Positions 11,582 through 20,246 of a stretch of DNA of 64,000 bases are shown in pieces. The notes under the pieces were generated by a model. The model ran no database searches and had not been told where the DNA came from. It was given only the letters and a program-made list of their open reading frames with translations. Source of the stretch: Bradyrhizobium acaciae (GTDB lineage: Bacteria > Pseudomonadota > Alphaproteobacteria > Rhizobiales > Xanthobacteraceae); contig NZ_JACMYK010000003.1 of NCBI RefSeq assembly GCF_020889785.1, positions 62,001 through 126,000 on the forward strand. Direction: 5' to 3'. Made by a program: the position numbers and the translations under genes. The stretch's first letter is position 1; each line of letters opens with the position of its first letter.

Positions 11582-12649
11582 ATGTTCAGATTGAAGACCG
11601 CCTTGTTTGCGCTGGCGTTGACAGGTCTCTCCGCGGCCGCATCGGATGCGCTGGCCCAGAGCAAGCCGACTATCGGCATCGCGATGCCGACCAAATCCTC
11701 GGCGCGCTGGATCGACGACGGCAACAACATGGTCAAGGTGCTGAAGGAGCGCGGCTACGGCACCGATCTGCAATATGCCGAAGACGACATTCCGAACCAG
11801 CTCTCCCAGGTCGAGAACATGGTGACCAAGGGCGCCAAGGTGCTGGTCATCGCGGCCATCGACGGCACCACGCTGTCCGACGCCCTGAAGCAGGCCAAGG
11901 CCCAGGGCATCACGGTGATCGCCTATGATCGCTTGATCCGCGATACCCCCAATGTCGACTACTACGCGACCTTCGACAATTTCCAGGTCGGCGTGCTGCA
12001 GGCGAGCTCGATCGTGAATGCACTGGGGCTGAAGGACGGCAAGGGCCCCTTCAACATCGAGCTGTTCGGCGGCTCGCCCGACGACAACAACGCCTATTTC
12101 TTCTACGACGGCGCGATGTCGGTGTTGAAGCCGTATATCGACAGCGGCAAGCTCGTGGTCGGCAGCGGCCAGATGGGCATGAACAAGGTTGCCACCCTGC
12201 GCTGGGACGGCGCGACCGCGCAGGCGCGGATGGACAATCTGCTCAGCGCCTTCTACGGCAAAAAGCGCGTCGACGCGGTGCTGTCGCCCTATGACGGCCT
12301 CTCGATCGGCATCATCTCCTCGCTGAAGAGCGTCGGCTACGGCAGCAAGGACCAGCCGATGCCGTTCATCAGCGGGCAGGATGCGGAAGTGCCTTCGGTC
12401 AAGGCGATGCTGCGCGGCGAGCAATATTCGACCATCTTCAAGGACACCCGCGATCTCGCCAAGGTCACGGCCGACATGGTCGATGCGGTGCTGAGCAAGA
12501 AGGAGGTCAGCGTCAACGACACCAAGACCTACAATAACGGGGTCAAGGTGGTTCCGTCCTATCTGCTCAAGCCGGTCGTGGTGGACAAGACCAATTGGGA
12601 GAAAGTCCTGATTGACAGCGGCTACTATAAGCGCTCGCAATTCGAGTAA
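11582..12649 (+). CDS. chvE: ChvE-type periplasmic multiple-sugar-binding protein
   Basis: 355 residues with a signal peptide (about 1-25, cleavage after DALA). Binds monosaccharides such as xylose, arabinose, glucose and galactose in the periplasm and delivers them to GguAB. The mature sequence ([52 protein letters not shown]) closely follows ChvE of Agrobacterium, which also presents sugars to the VirA sensor; no virA is seen here. ATG 11582 is preceded by GAGGGAG. It heads an operon with gguA and gguB. Confidence 0.93.
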   Translation: MFRLKTALFALALTGLSAAASDALAQSKPTIGIAMPTKSSARWIDDGNNMVKVLKERGYGTDLQYAEDDIPNQLSQVENMVTKGAKVLVIAAIDGTTLSDALKQAKAQGITVIAYDRLIRDTPNVDYYATFDNFQVGVLQASSIVNALGLKDGKGPFNIELFGGSPDDNNAYFFYDGAMSVLKPYIDSGKLVVGSGQMGMNKVATLRWDGATAQARMDNLLSAFYGKKRVDAVLSPYDGLSIGIISSLKSVGYGSKDQPMPFISGQDAEVPSVKAMLRGEQYSTIFKDTRDLAKVTADMVDAVLSKKEVSVNDTKTYNNGVKVVPSYLLKPVVVDKTNWEKVLIDSGYYKRSQFE

Positions 12650-12715
12650 GGCGCGCAGCCGGGAGAGCGGCGGCGCACCGTGCCGGGGACGATCGACGCT
12701 GCAGGACATGATCCG

Positions 12716-14296
12716 ATGACGGCAATGCTTGAGATGCGCGGCGTCAGCAAGAGCTTTGCCGGCGTGCAGGCGCTGCGCGACGTCAGCTTCACCGTCGAGG
12801 CAGGGCAGATCCATGCCTTGGTCGGGGAGAACGGTGCCGGCAAGTCGACCTTGATGAAGGTACTGAGCGGGGTCTACCCCGCCGGCAGCTATGACGGGTC
12901 GATCGTATTCGACGGCGAGGAGCGGCGATTCCGCGACATCAATGACAGCGAGGCGCTCGGGATCATCATCATCCATCAGGAACTGGCGTTGATCGCGCTG
13001 ATGTCGATTGCCGAGAACATCTTTCTGTCGCATCCGCCGTCGCGCTTCGGCGTCATCGACCGCCACGCGGTGCATCGGCGGACGGCCGAGCTGCTGGCGC
13101 AGGTGGGCTTGCGGGAGTCCCCGGATACGCTGATCACCGACCTCGGCGTCGGCAAGCAGCAGCTGGTTGAGATCGCCAAGGCGCTGTCCAAGCGGGTGCG
13201 CCTTTTGATTCTCGACGAGCCGACCGCAAGTCTCAACGAGGCGGACAGCGCCGCCTTGCTCGAACGGCTCCTGGCCTTCCGCGAGCAGGGCATCGCCTCG
13301 ATCCTGATCTCGCACAAGCTGAACGAGGTCGCGCGGGTCGCCGACCGCATCACGGTGCTCCGCGATGGCCGCACCGTCGACAGCATCGACTGCCGCACCG
13401 AGCGCATCGAGGAAGACCGCATCATCCGCAGCATGGTCGACCGCGATCTCGCGCATCGCTTTCCGGAGCGAAGCGCCGAGATCGGCGAACCCGTGATGAG
13501 TGTGGAGAACTGGTCGGTGTATCATCCGCTGCATCCCGAGCGGCAGGTGATTAAGAACGTCGATTTCAAGTTGCGCCGCGGCGAGGTGGTCGGCATCGCG
13601 GGCCTGATGGGCGCCGGCCGCACCGAGTTCGCCATGAGCCTGTTCGGCCGCGCTTGGGGCACCAACATCTCCGGCAAGGTCCGGCTCGACGGAGATGAGG
13701 CCGATCTCTCCAGCGTGCCGGCGGCGATCGCTGCCGGACTTGCCTATGTCACCGAAGACCGCAAGCAGCTCGGGCTGATCCTTGCCGCCGACGTCCGCAA
13801 GAACGTGACGGTGGCAAGCCTCCGCAAGGTATCGGAGCGCGGCGTGATCGACGATGTCGTCGAGCTGAAGGCCGCGAGCGACTATCGCACCCGGATGCGG
13901 ATCCGCTGCTCCGACGTCTACCAGGCGACCGGTGACCTCTCGGGCGGCAACCAGCAGAAGGTCGTGCTGTCGAAATGGCTGATGACCGATCCGAAGGTGT
14001 TGCTGCTGGACGAGCCGACCCGCGGGATCGACGTCGGGGCGAAGTACGAGATCTATTCCATCATCAACGAGCTCGCCGAGGCGGGCAGGGGCGTCGTGGT
14101 GATCTCGTCGGAGATGCCCGAGCTGCTCGGCATCTGCGACCGGATCTGCGTGATGAATGACGGCGCCTTCGTCGGCGAGTTCGACAAGGACGATGCGACC
14201 CAGGAGAAGATCATGCGCGCCATCATGCGCAATGTCAGAATGTCTGGAAGCCGCGCCGATGACGGCGTGGCACGTGCCGGAGGAGAGGCGCGATGA
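12716..14296 (+). CDS. gguA: GguA, sugar ABC transporter ATPase (two ATPase domains)
   Basis: 526 residues, the duplicated-ATPase format of monosaccharide importers (XylG/MglA type). Domain 1 has Walker A GENGAGKS (37-44) and Walker B LLILDEPTASL. Domain 2 has the degenerate GLMGAGRTE loop normal in this family, signature LSGGNQQK and LLLDEPTRGID. Powers uptake of ChvE-bound sugars. I start at ATG 12716, with GCAGGA ahead; a GTG at 12680 would add 12 residues. Overlaps gguB by ATGA. Confidence 0.92.
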   Translation: MTAMLEMRGVSKSFAGVQALRDVSFTVEAGQIHALVGENGAGKSTLMKVLSGVYPAGSYDGSIVFDGEERRFRDINDSEALGIIIIHQELALIALMSIAENIFLSHPPSRFGVIDRHAVHRRTAELLAQVGLRESPDTLITDLGVGKQQLVEIAKALSKRVRLLILDEPTASLNEADSAALLERLLAFREQGIASILISHKLNEVARVADRITVLRDGRTVDSIDCRTERIEEDRIIRSMVDRDLAHRFPERSAEIGEPVMSVENWSVYHPLHPERQVIKNVDFKLRRGEVVGIAGLMGAGRTEFAMSLFGRAWGTNISGKVRLDGDEADLSSVPAAIAAGLAYVTEDRKQLGLILAADVRKNVTVASLRKVSERGVIDDVVELKAASDYRTRMRIRCSDVYQATGDLSGGNQQKVVLSKWLMTDPKVLLLDEPTRGIDVGAKYEIYSIINELAEAGRGVVVISSEMPELLGICDRICVMNDGAFVGEFDKDDATQEKIMRAIMRNVRMSGSRADDGVARAGGEAR

Positions 14297-15483
14297 CCGA
14301 CAAGACGGTGTCACTTCCCGAGTCTCCCAGGCATTCCGGCTTCATCAAGAACAATCTGCGCAATTACGGCATGCTGCTGTCGCTGCTCGCGATCATGCTG
14401 TTCTTCGAGATCGTCACCGACGGCACGCTGCTGCAGCCGCTCAACCTCACCAATCTCGTGCTGCAGAACAGCTACATCGTCATCATGGCGCTCGGCATGC
14501 TGCTGGTGATCGTCACCGGGCATATCGATCTTTCGGTCGGTTCGGTCGCTGGCTTCGTCGGCGCGGTCGCGGCGGTGCTGATGGTGCGCTATCATGTCGG
14601 CTATCCGATTGCGTTCATCGCCTGCCTCCTGCTCGGCGGCGCGATCGGCGCAGCCCAGGGTTACTGGGTCGCCTATTTCAAGATTCCGTCCTTCATCGTG
14701 ACGCTGGCGGGTATGCTGGTGTTCAAGGGTCTTGCGCTCGCGGTCTTGCAAGGGCAGTCGCTCGGGCCGTTCCCGTCGACCTTCCAGAAGCTGTCATCGG
14801 GCTTCATTCCCGAACTCTTCCCCAGTGCAGGCACGCTCTACCCGACGTCGCTCCTGATCGGCGTCGTGCTGGCGTTCGTGCTGGTGCTGGCGAGCGCCAA
14901 GAGCCGGGCCCGCGAGCAGGCGCACGGCATCGAGGTGGAGCCTTATGCGTTCTTCGTCGTCAAGAGCATCGCGCTGGCGGGAGCAGTGCTCTACTTCACC
15001 TATCTGATCGCCTCGCATCGCGGCCTGCCGAACGTGCTGGTGATCATGACGGCCTTGATCGCGCTCTATGGCTTCGTCACGCTGAGGACCGTGGTCGGCC
15101 GGCAGATTTATGCTGTCGGCGGCAACGCCAAGGCGGCGAAACTGTCGGGGGTCAAGACCGAACAGCTGACATTTCTCACTTTCGTCAACATGGGCGTGCT
15201 CGCCGCGCTCGCCGGGCTGGTGTTCGCCGCACGGCTCAACACCGCGACGCCGAAGGCCGGCCTCGGCTTCGAGCTCGACGTGATCGCCGCCTGCTTCATC
15301 GGCGGCGCGTCGGCCTATGGCGGCGTCGGCCGGGTCGGCGGTGCGGTGGTCGGTGCCATGATCATGGGCGTGATGAACAACGGCATGTCGATCCTCGGTA
15401 TCGGCATCGACTATCAGCAGGTGATCAAGGGCCTCGTCCTGCTTGGCGCCGTCTGTATCGATGTCTACAACCAGCGCCGGTGA
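14293..15483 (+). CDS. gguB: GguB, sugar ABC transporter permease
   Basis: 396 residues, hydrophobic, with roughly ten membrane segments. BPD_transp_2-type permease (XylH/RbsC family) that forms the membrane channel with GguA. Family motifs are LVIVTGHIDLSVGSVAGF near residue 75 and DVIAACFIGGASAYGGVGRVGGA near the C-terminus, the contact region with the ATPase. The charged loop at about 200-220 (SAKSRAREQAHGIEVEP) is longer than in XylH. Last certain member of the chvE operon. Confidence 0.93.
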   Translation: MTDKTVSLPESPRHSGFIKNNLRNYGMLLSLLAIMLFFEIVTDGTLLQPLNLTNLVLQNSYIVIMALGMLLVIVTGHIDLSVGSVAGFVGAVAAVLMVRYHVGYPIAFIACLLLGGAIGAAQGYWVAYFKIPSFIVTLAGMLVFKGLALAVLQGQSLGPFPSTFQKLSSGFIPELFPSAGTLYPTSLLIGVVLAFVLVLASAKSRAREQAHGIEVEPYAFFVVKSIALAGAVLYFTYLIASHRGLPNVLVIMTALIALYGFVTLRTVVGRQIYAVGGNAKAAKLSGVKTEQLTFLTFVNMGVLAALAGLVFAARLNTATPKAGLGFELDVIAACFIGGASAYGGVGRVGGAVVGAMIMGVMNNGMSILGIGIDYQQVIKGLVLLGAVCIDVYNQRR

Positions 15484-15497
15484 CTGCCGCGCAGTCA
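15481..15497 (+). terminator. Short perfect hairpin at the gguB stop codon
   Basis: TGACTGC-CGC-GCAGTCA begins on the gguB stop codon. It is a perfect seven-base-pair stem but has no T run after it, so it may only slow or stabilise the message end before the next gene at 15541. Confidence 0.3.
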
Positions 15498-15540
15498 TGA
15501 TTCCACGATTGGATACTGACGCAACGCAGGAGTATGCCGC

Positions 15541-16374
15541 GTGAAACTGTCCCATGCCGATGCTCTGACCATCGGAAACATTCTCGCCGAGGTCGGCCGC
15601 AGCGAGATCATGCCGCGCTTCCGCCGCGTGCGGGAGATCGAGGTCCGCACCAAGACATCGGCATTCGACGTCGTCACCGAAGCCGATGAACTCGCCGAGC
15701 AGGCGATATCGGCGGCGCTGCTGCGGGCGTTTCCGAATGCTGCCGTGATCGGCGAGGAGGGCACGGCGCGTGACCCGGCCGCGCTCGATCAGGTCGGAAC
15801 GGCGGAGCTTGCCTTCGTCATCGATCCGATCGACGGCACCCGGAACTTCACCTCCAGCCTGCCGCTGTTCGGCAGCATGGTGGCCGCCACGATGCGCGGC
15901 GAGATCGTGTTCGGCGCGATCCATGATCCCGTCAGCAACGATACCGCATTCGCGCTGCGCGGCGAGGGCGCGTGGCTCGAGCTGCCGGATGGCAGGCGGC
16001 ATGATTTGAAGGTGGCGCCGGCGGTGCCGGTCAAGCAGATGGACGCGGTGGTCGGCGTCAACTTCCTGCCCGAGCCGCTGCGCGCAATCGTGGCCGGCAA
16101 TCTGTCCAAGCTCGGCGCCAGCGCCTGGCTCCGATGCGCAGCGCACGAGTATCGCATGGCGGCGTCAGGCCATTGCCACCTGCTGTTCTACAACAAGCTG
16201 ATGCCGTGGGATCATGCCGCCGGCTGGCTGTTGCATCGCGAGGCCGGCGGCTACAGCGCGCATTTCGACGGATCACCCTACAAGCCGGTCAATCTGACCG
16301 GTGGCTTGCTCTGCGCGCCCGACGAAGCGAGCTGGCATGCGGCACAGCAGGCGATCCTGACGCCGGCGGGATAG
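15541..16374 (+). CDS. Inositol-monophosphatase-family phosphatase
   Basis: 277 residues of the Li-sensitive, Mg-dependent phosphatase fold. Metal ligands are visible in GEEG (71-74), DPIDGTRNF (95-103) and WDHAAGWLL near residue 217. Family members act on inositol phosphates, histidinol phosphate (HisN), 3'-phosphoadenosine phosphates or sugar phosphates; the substrate cannot be read from the motifs. The GTG start at 15541 follows GCAGGAGT. The position 57 bp after gguB hints at a role in handling a sugar or polyol phosphate, but there is a hairpin between. Confidence 0.8.
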   Translation: MKLSHADALTIGNILAEVGRSEIMPRFRRVREIEVRTKTSAFDVVTEADELAEQAISAALLRAFPNAAVIGEEGTARDPAALDQVGTAELAFVIDPIDGTRNFTSSLPLFGSMVAATMRGEIVFGAIHDPVSNDTAFALRGEGAWLELPDGRRHDLKVAPAVPVKQMDAVVGVNFLPEPLRAIVAGNLSKLGASAWLRCAAHEYRMAASGHCHLLFYNKLMPWDHAAGWLLHREAGGYSAHFDGSPYKPVNLTGGLLCAPDEASWHAAQQAILTPAG

Positions 16375-16424
16375 GGGCGGGAGATGCACGAACTGTGATT
16401 CAAATGTCAAACGGCTTGTTCGGT

Positions 16425-16526
16425 GTCATCACCCGCGCATGCGGGTGATCCAGTATTCCAGAGGCGCTGGTGCTTGAATCGAAAGGCCGCGGCGTACTGG
16501 ATCGCCCGGTCGAGCCGGGCGATGAC
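16425..16526. repeat. Intergenic palindromic repeat (Bradyrhizobium-type)
   Basis: Outer ends GTCATC and GATGAC frame two inner hairpins, ACCCGC-ATGCGGGT on the left and CGCCCGG-CGAGCCGGGCG on the right, plus CCAGTA...TACTGG. This is the layout of mobile palindromic elements seen between genes in Bradyrhizobium. It fills the gap between two convergent genes and may act as a terminator for both. The rest of this 250-bp gap shows nothing else. Confidence 0.7.
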
Positions 16527-16624
16527 AGCTGAGGATGGGGACGCAGCTTGGCGCTCTCGCAATACGAATTGCCCCAGCTTTGCGTCCCGTTCCGTCCTCT
16601 CATTGAACAGGCAGCACAGGAGTC

Positions 16625-17851
16625 CTACTCGCTGCCGACCTCGCCGGTGATGATGTTGCCGAACAGCTTCCAGCTCTCGCCTTCGAACCGCATCAGTTGC
16701 GACTGCTCGATCGGTCGGAAGTCGTTCGGGCCGGTGTTGATCCTGATCCCGGGCAGGATCATCCTCGGCGCAAAATCCTTCAGGCTGGCGGCCTGCTTCA
16801 TGACGTTCTCGCGCGTGAGATCGTCGCCGCACTGCTTGAGCACCTGCGCCAGCGTTTGCGCGGCGGCGTAGCCATAGACGTGGTTGCCGTTGGTCTTGTC
16901 GCCGTCGGGCATGTACTTGTCCATGAAGGCGCGCCATTCCCTGGTTTCGGCGTCGTCGTTCCAGATCGTGTCGGTCGGGTCCTTGAGGTAAGCGACCGAG
17001 ATGATGCCCTGCGAGTTTTCGACGCCCGCGGCGCGCATGACCGAGGCGACCGAGGTCGCGGTCGAGGTCAGGAAGAAGGTCGGCTTCCAGCCGAGCTCGG
17101 CGACCTTCTTGATGGTCTGCGCCGCGCCCTTCGGCGCCGCCCAGGTGAACAGGATGTCGGCGCCGGAGGCGCGCAGCGCCACGATCTGCGAATCCAGCGT
17201 CGGATCGGTCAGTTCGTAGGATTTGTCGGCGACGATCATGCTGCTCGCTCTGTCGCCGAGGCCGTCACGCAGCCCCTTGAGCGCATCTTTGCCGGCATCG
17301 TCGTTCTGCCAGAGCACCGCGATCTTGCCGTTCGGGTATTTGTCCAGGATGTACCTGGCGTAGATGCGTCCCTCGCTCTGGTAGTTCGGCTGCCAGCCCA
17401 TCGTCCAGGGAAAGCTTTGGGGATCGCCGAAACGCGTCGCACCCGAGGCGATGAAGAGGTGAGGGACCTTCTTGCCGTTGAGATATTTCTGGATTGCGAC
17501 ATTGGGCGCGGTGCCGAGCGGCTGGAACACCAGCAGCACCTCGTCGCCTTCAACCAGCTTGCGCGCCTGCTCGACCGATTTCGGCGGCGAGAAGCCGTCG
17601 TCATAGCTGATGAAGTTGATCTTGCGGCCGTTGATGCCGCCCTGATCGTTAATCATCTTGAAATAGGCCGCTTCGGTGCGGCCGATCGCGCCATAGGCGG
17701 ACGCTGGGCCGCTATAGGGCATGATGTTGCCGATCTTGATCTCGGTATCCGAGACCCCCGGGCCATAGCTCTTCTGCGCGAGAGCCGGCGACAGCGCGCC
17801 GATCGTTGCCGCGAGCGCTACGCACGCGCGAAGACAAAAGCCGTCCAACAT
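16625..17851 (-). CDS. ABC transporter substrate-binding protein, branched-chain amino acid (LivK) type
   Basis: 408 residues with a signal peptide (about 1-25, ending SPALAQ). Periplasmic binding fold type I: GVSDTEIKIGNIMPYSGPASAYGAIG at the mature start and NDQGGINGRKINFISYDDGFSPP, typical of HAAT-family receptors for amino acids, amides or aromatic acids. No permease or ATPase gene lies nearby, so it is an orphan receptor here. It starts at ATG 17851; the frame is open for another 133 codons upstream, through the operator, which is not coding. Divergent from the monooxygenase with a shared LacI-type operator, so probably induced with it. Confidence 0.88.
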   Translation of the reverse strand: MLDGFCLRACVALAATIGALSPALAQKSYGPGVSDTEIKIGNIMPYSGPASAYGAIGRTEAAYFKMINDQGGINGRKINFISYDDGFSPPKSVEQARKLVEGDEVLLVFQPLGTAPNVAIQKYLNGKKVPHLFIASGATRFGDPQSFPWTMGWQPNYQSEGRIYARYILDKYPNGKIAVLWQNDDAGKDALKGLRDGLGDRASSMIVADKSYELTDPTLDSQIVALRASGADILFTWAAPKGAAQTIKKVAELGWKPTFFLTSTATSVASVMRAAGVENSQGIISVAYLKDPTDTIWNDDAETREWRAFMDKYMPDGDKTNGNHVYGYAAAQTLAQVLKQCGDDLTRENVMKQAASLKDFAPRMILPGIRINTGPNDFRPIEQSQLMRFEGESWKLFGNIITGEVGSE

Positions 17852-17960
17852 CCCTTGGTCACTCCCTGATGATTCCCGGTCGCCTGGTGACGTATGCGCG
17901 GCCTCCCTTGTCGGGGGCCGGCGCGTTGACGCCCGGCGACAATTATCGTATGCGCTTCCG

Positions 17961-17980
17961 GTCTGGAAACGTTTCCAGAC
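17961..17980. promoter_or_regulatory. LacI-family operator, perfect 20-bp palindrome
   Basis: GTCTGGAAAC followed by GTTTCCAGAC is a perfect dyad centred on CG, the standard LacI/GalR operator form. It lies midway between the divergent binding-protein gene and the monooxygenase gene. A weaker copy lies before the cupin gene, and a LacI-family gene follows that, making it the likely repressor. Confidence 0.8.
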
Positions 17981-18033
17981 TAGCGCGCGTTCCCACCGAT
18001 GGCAATATTCCTGTGGCCGGAGAGATGTGACAA

Positions 18034-19665
18034 ATGAGCAGACTGGAGCAGACGAGCCCGGACCATGGGTCGAGGCCGCCGCTGGTTGCCGAATGCGATG
18101 CCGTCGTGGTCGGTGCCGGCTTCGGCGGGCTGTATGCGATCTATCGGTTGCGCGAGCTCGGGCTGAAGGTGATCGGCGTCGAGGCCGCGTCGGATGTCGG
18201 CGGCACCTGGTACTGGAATCGCTATCCCGGCGCGCGCTGTGACATACCAAGCCTGCTCTATTCCTACACCTGGTCGGAGGAGCTGCGGCGGGAATGGCGC
18301 TGGAGCGAGAAATACGCCGGTCAGCCCGAAATCCTGCGCTATGCGCAGCACGTCGCCGACCGGTTCGAGCTGCGCTCCCTGATCCGCTTCGCTACGCGCG
18401 TCATCAGCGCCGATTGGGACGAGGCCGGCGAGAGCTGGACGGTGCGCACCGATCGTGGCGATTGCATCGTTGCATCGACTTGCGTGATGGCGACCGGCAA
18501 TCTCTCTGTTCCCAACAAGCCGAAACTGCCCGGCGTGGAGCGATTTCGCGGGCCGATCTATCACACCGGGCAGTGGCCGCATCAGGAGATCGACTTCTCG
18601 GGCTTGCGTGTCGCGGTGATCGGCACCGGCTCGTCAGGCGTGCAGACGATCCCGATGGTCGCGAAGTCGGCGAGCCGCCTGACCGTCTTCCAGCGCACGC
18701 CGAACTATTCGGTGCCGGCACGCAATGCGCCGCTGTCCGACGCCGATATCGCAGCCGCCGAGCCGATGATCGCGAAATATCGCGAGAGCCTCGAGACGCC
18801 GGAGTTCGGTCGGGTGCCGTCGAATGCGTTCGACGCACCGGTACCGGCGCGGGAGGTCCAGTGGGCGCGCTATGAACAGCTCTGGGAGCAGGGCGGCGGC
18901 GGCATCCTGACCGCGTTTCCCAACATCCTGACCGATGAGGCCGTCAACGACGTCGCCTGCGACTTCGTGCGCGACAAGATCCGCGGCATGGTCGACGACG
19001 CGACGACGGCGGAGGCGCTGTCACCAAAGGATTATCCGCTCGGCGTCAAGCGCATCTGCATCGATACCGGCTATTTCACGACCTATAATCTGCCGCATGT
19101 CGAACTGGTCGATCTGCGCGCGGAGCCGCTGACGACGGTCACCGAGACCGGCCTCGAGACCGCGGCGCGGTCGTTCGCGCTCGATGCGCTGGTGCTGGCG
19201 ACCGGCTATGACGCGATGACCGGGGCGCTCGCCGCGATGAACATCCGCGGGCGCAATGGTGTGACGTTGAACGAGGCCTGGGCCGACGGACCCCGTGCCT
19301 ATCTCGGCCTGATGGTGTCGGGCTTCCCGAACCTGTTCGTCGTGACCGGGCCGGGTAGTCCATCTGTCATCGGCAACGTGATCCATGCCTGCGAGAACCA
19401 TGTCGAGTGGATCACGGCTTGCCTCGGCAGCATGCGCGCCAAGGGATTGACGCGGATCGAGCCGGAGCGCGATGCCGAACGCGCGTGGATGGCGCATGTT
19501 GCGGATGCTGCCAGCCGCACGCTCTATCCGAAGGCCAATTCCTGGTACCAGGGCGCCAACATCGCGGGGAAGCCGCGCGTGTTCATGCCCTATGTCGGCC
19601 AGGGCTATCGCCACCGGATCGCGCAGATTGCGCAGCGCAATTATGAAGGCTTTGTGCTGCGCTGA
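18034..19665 (+). CDS. Baeyer-Villiger-type flavin monooxygenase
   Basis: 543 residues, the usual size of cyclohexanone-monooxygenase relatives. FAD Rossmann motif GAGFGG is at 27-32 and a second NADPH Rossmann motif VIGTGSSG around residue 194. The Baeyer-Villiger fingerprint F-x-G-x3-H-x3-W is intact (F171, G173, H177, W181). Such enzymes insert one oxygen next to a ketone using NADPH and O2, giving an ester or lactone. The substrate is unknown. The adjacent binding protein and cupin, with shared operators, suggest uptake and breakdown of one ketone or aromatic compound. Confidence 0.9.
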   Translation: MSRLEQTSPDHGSRPPLVAECDAVVVGAGFGGLYAIYRLRELGLKVIGVEAASDVGGTWYWNRYPGARCDIPSLLYSYTWSEELRREWRWSEKYAGQPEILRYAQHVADRFELRSLIRFATRVISADWDEAGESWTVRTDRGDCIVASTCVMATGNLSVPNKPKLPGVERFRGPIYHTGQWPHQEIDFSGLRVAVIGTGSSGVQTIPMVAKSASRLTVFQRTPNYSVPARNAPLSDADIAAAEPMIAKYRESLETPEFGRVPSNAFDAPVPAREVQWARYEQLWEQGGGGILTAFPNILTDEAVNDVACDFVRDKIRGMVDDATTAEALSPKDYPLGVKRICIDTGYFTTYNLPHVELVDLRAEPLTTVTETGLETAARSFALDALVLATGYDAMTGALAAMNIRGRNGVTLNEAWADGPRAYLGLMVSGFPNLFVVTGPGSPSVIGNVIHACENHVEWITACLGSMRAKGLTRIEPERDAERAWMAHVADAASRTLYPKANSWYQGANIAGKPRVFMPYVGQGYRHRIAQIAQRNYEGFVLR

Positions 19666-19681
19666 CACCAGGGGCGGGCAC

Positions 19682-19780
19682 CGTCGTCCTTGGTCGTTGA
19701 GAGGAGCGATAGCGTCGAAGCAATCCATCGCTCCGCGCGACCGGTAGCCGTGGATTGGTTCGCTTCGCTCACAATGACGA
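19682..19780. repeat. Intergenic palindromic repeat
   Basis: GAAGCAATCCA on the left is matched by TGGATTGGTTCGC on the right, with CGTCGTCC and CAATGACGA at the outer edges. This is a second class of dispersed palindromic element, differing from the one at 16425. It separates the monooxygenase from the cupin, so the cupin probably depends on its own promoter at the operator just downstream. Confidence 0.6.
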
Positions 19781-19782
19781 TA

Positions 19783-19802
19783 CGTTGGAACCGTTTCCAG
19801 AT
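19783..19802. promoter_or_regulatory. LacI-family operator, imperfect copy before the cupin gene
   Basis: TTGGAACCGTTTCCAGA keeps 15 of 20 positions of the perfect palindrome at 17961, including the CG centre and TTTCCAGA arm. It sits 23 bp before the cupin start, where a repressor would block transcription. Confidence 0.65.
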
Positions 19803-19824
19803 TGGAACAGTCGGAGGACAGAAG

Positions 19825-20235
19825 ATGGACATCAAGCGTGCAGGATCAATCGCAAGCCGGCGCGGTAACGCCGAGTGGTTCAGCGGCACCGTTTGGGCTG
19901 ACTCGATTGTCAACGCACCCGCTCCGGCGCGGGTGCAGGCCGCGCGCGTCACCTTCGAGCCGGGCGCACGCACGGCCTGGCACACGCATCCGCTCGGTCA
20001 GACGCTCTACGTGACTGCCGGCGCCGGCTATGTGCAAGGCTGGGACGGTCCGATCCGGGTGATCCGACCGGGCGATGTGGTGTGGATCCCGCCGGGCGAG
20101 AAGCACTGGCACGGCGCGGCACCAACCACGGGCATGAGCCACATTGCGATCCACGAGACGCTTGACGGCGACTATGCGACCTGGATGGAGCACGTTTCCG
20201 ATGCGCAATACGCAGCGGCGCCGCAGGCGGATTGA
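19825..20235 (+). CDS. Small cupin-domain protein
   Basis: 136 residues, single cupin barrel. Metal ligands are recognisable as H53, H55, Q59 and H94, within [20 protein letters not shown] and PGEKHWHG. A glutamine takes the place of the usual glutamate. Proteins of this group are often annotated as carboxymuconolactone-decarboxylase-associated or quercetinase-like cupins; no reaction can be fixed. ATG 19825 has CGGAGGA upstream. Placed under its own LacI-type operator and convergent with the regulator gene. Confidence 0.85.
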   Translation: MDIKRAGSIASRRGNAEWFSGTVWADSIVNAPAPARVQAARVTFEPGARTAWHTHPLGQTLYVTAGAGYVQGWDGPIRVIRPGDVVWIPPGEKHWHGAAPTTGMSHIAIHETLDGDYATWMEHVSDAQYAAAPQAD

Positions 20236-20246
20236 CTGGTGCCAGG

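Noticed and set aside
11558..14314. A 918-codon open frame antisense to chvE and gguA
   Set aside because: Same cause: antisense of strongly biased genes, with no recognisable protein.
17852..18250. Upstream extension of the branched-chain-type binding protein frame
   Set aside because: It would precede a good signal peptide and run through the LacI operator and into the monooxygenase on the other strand.
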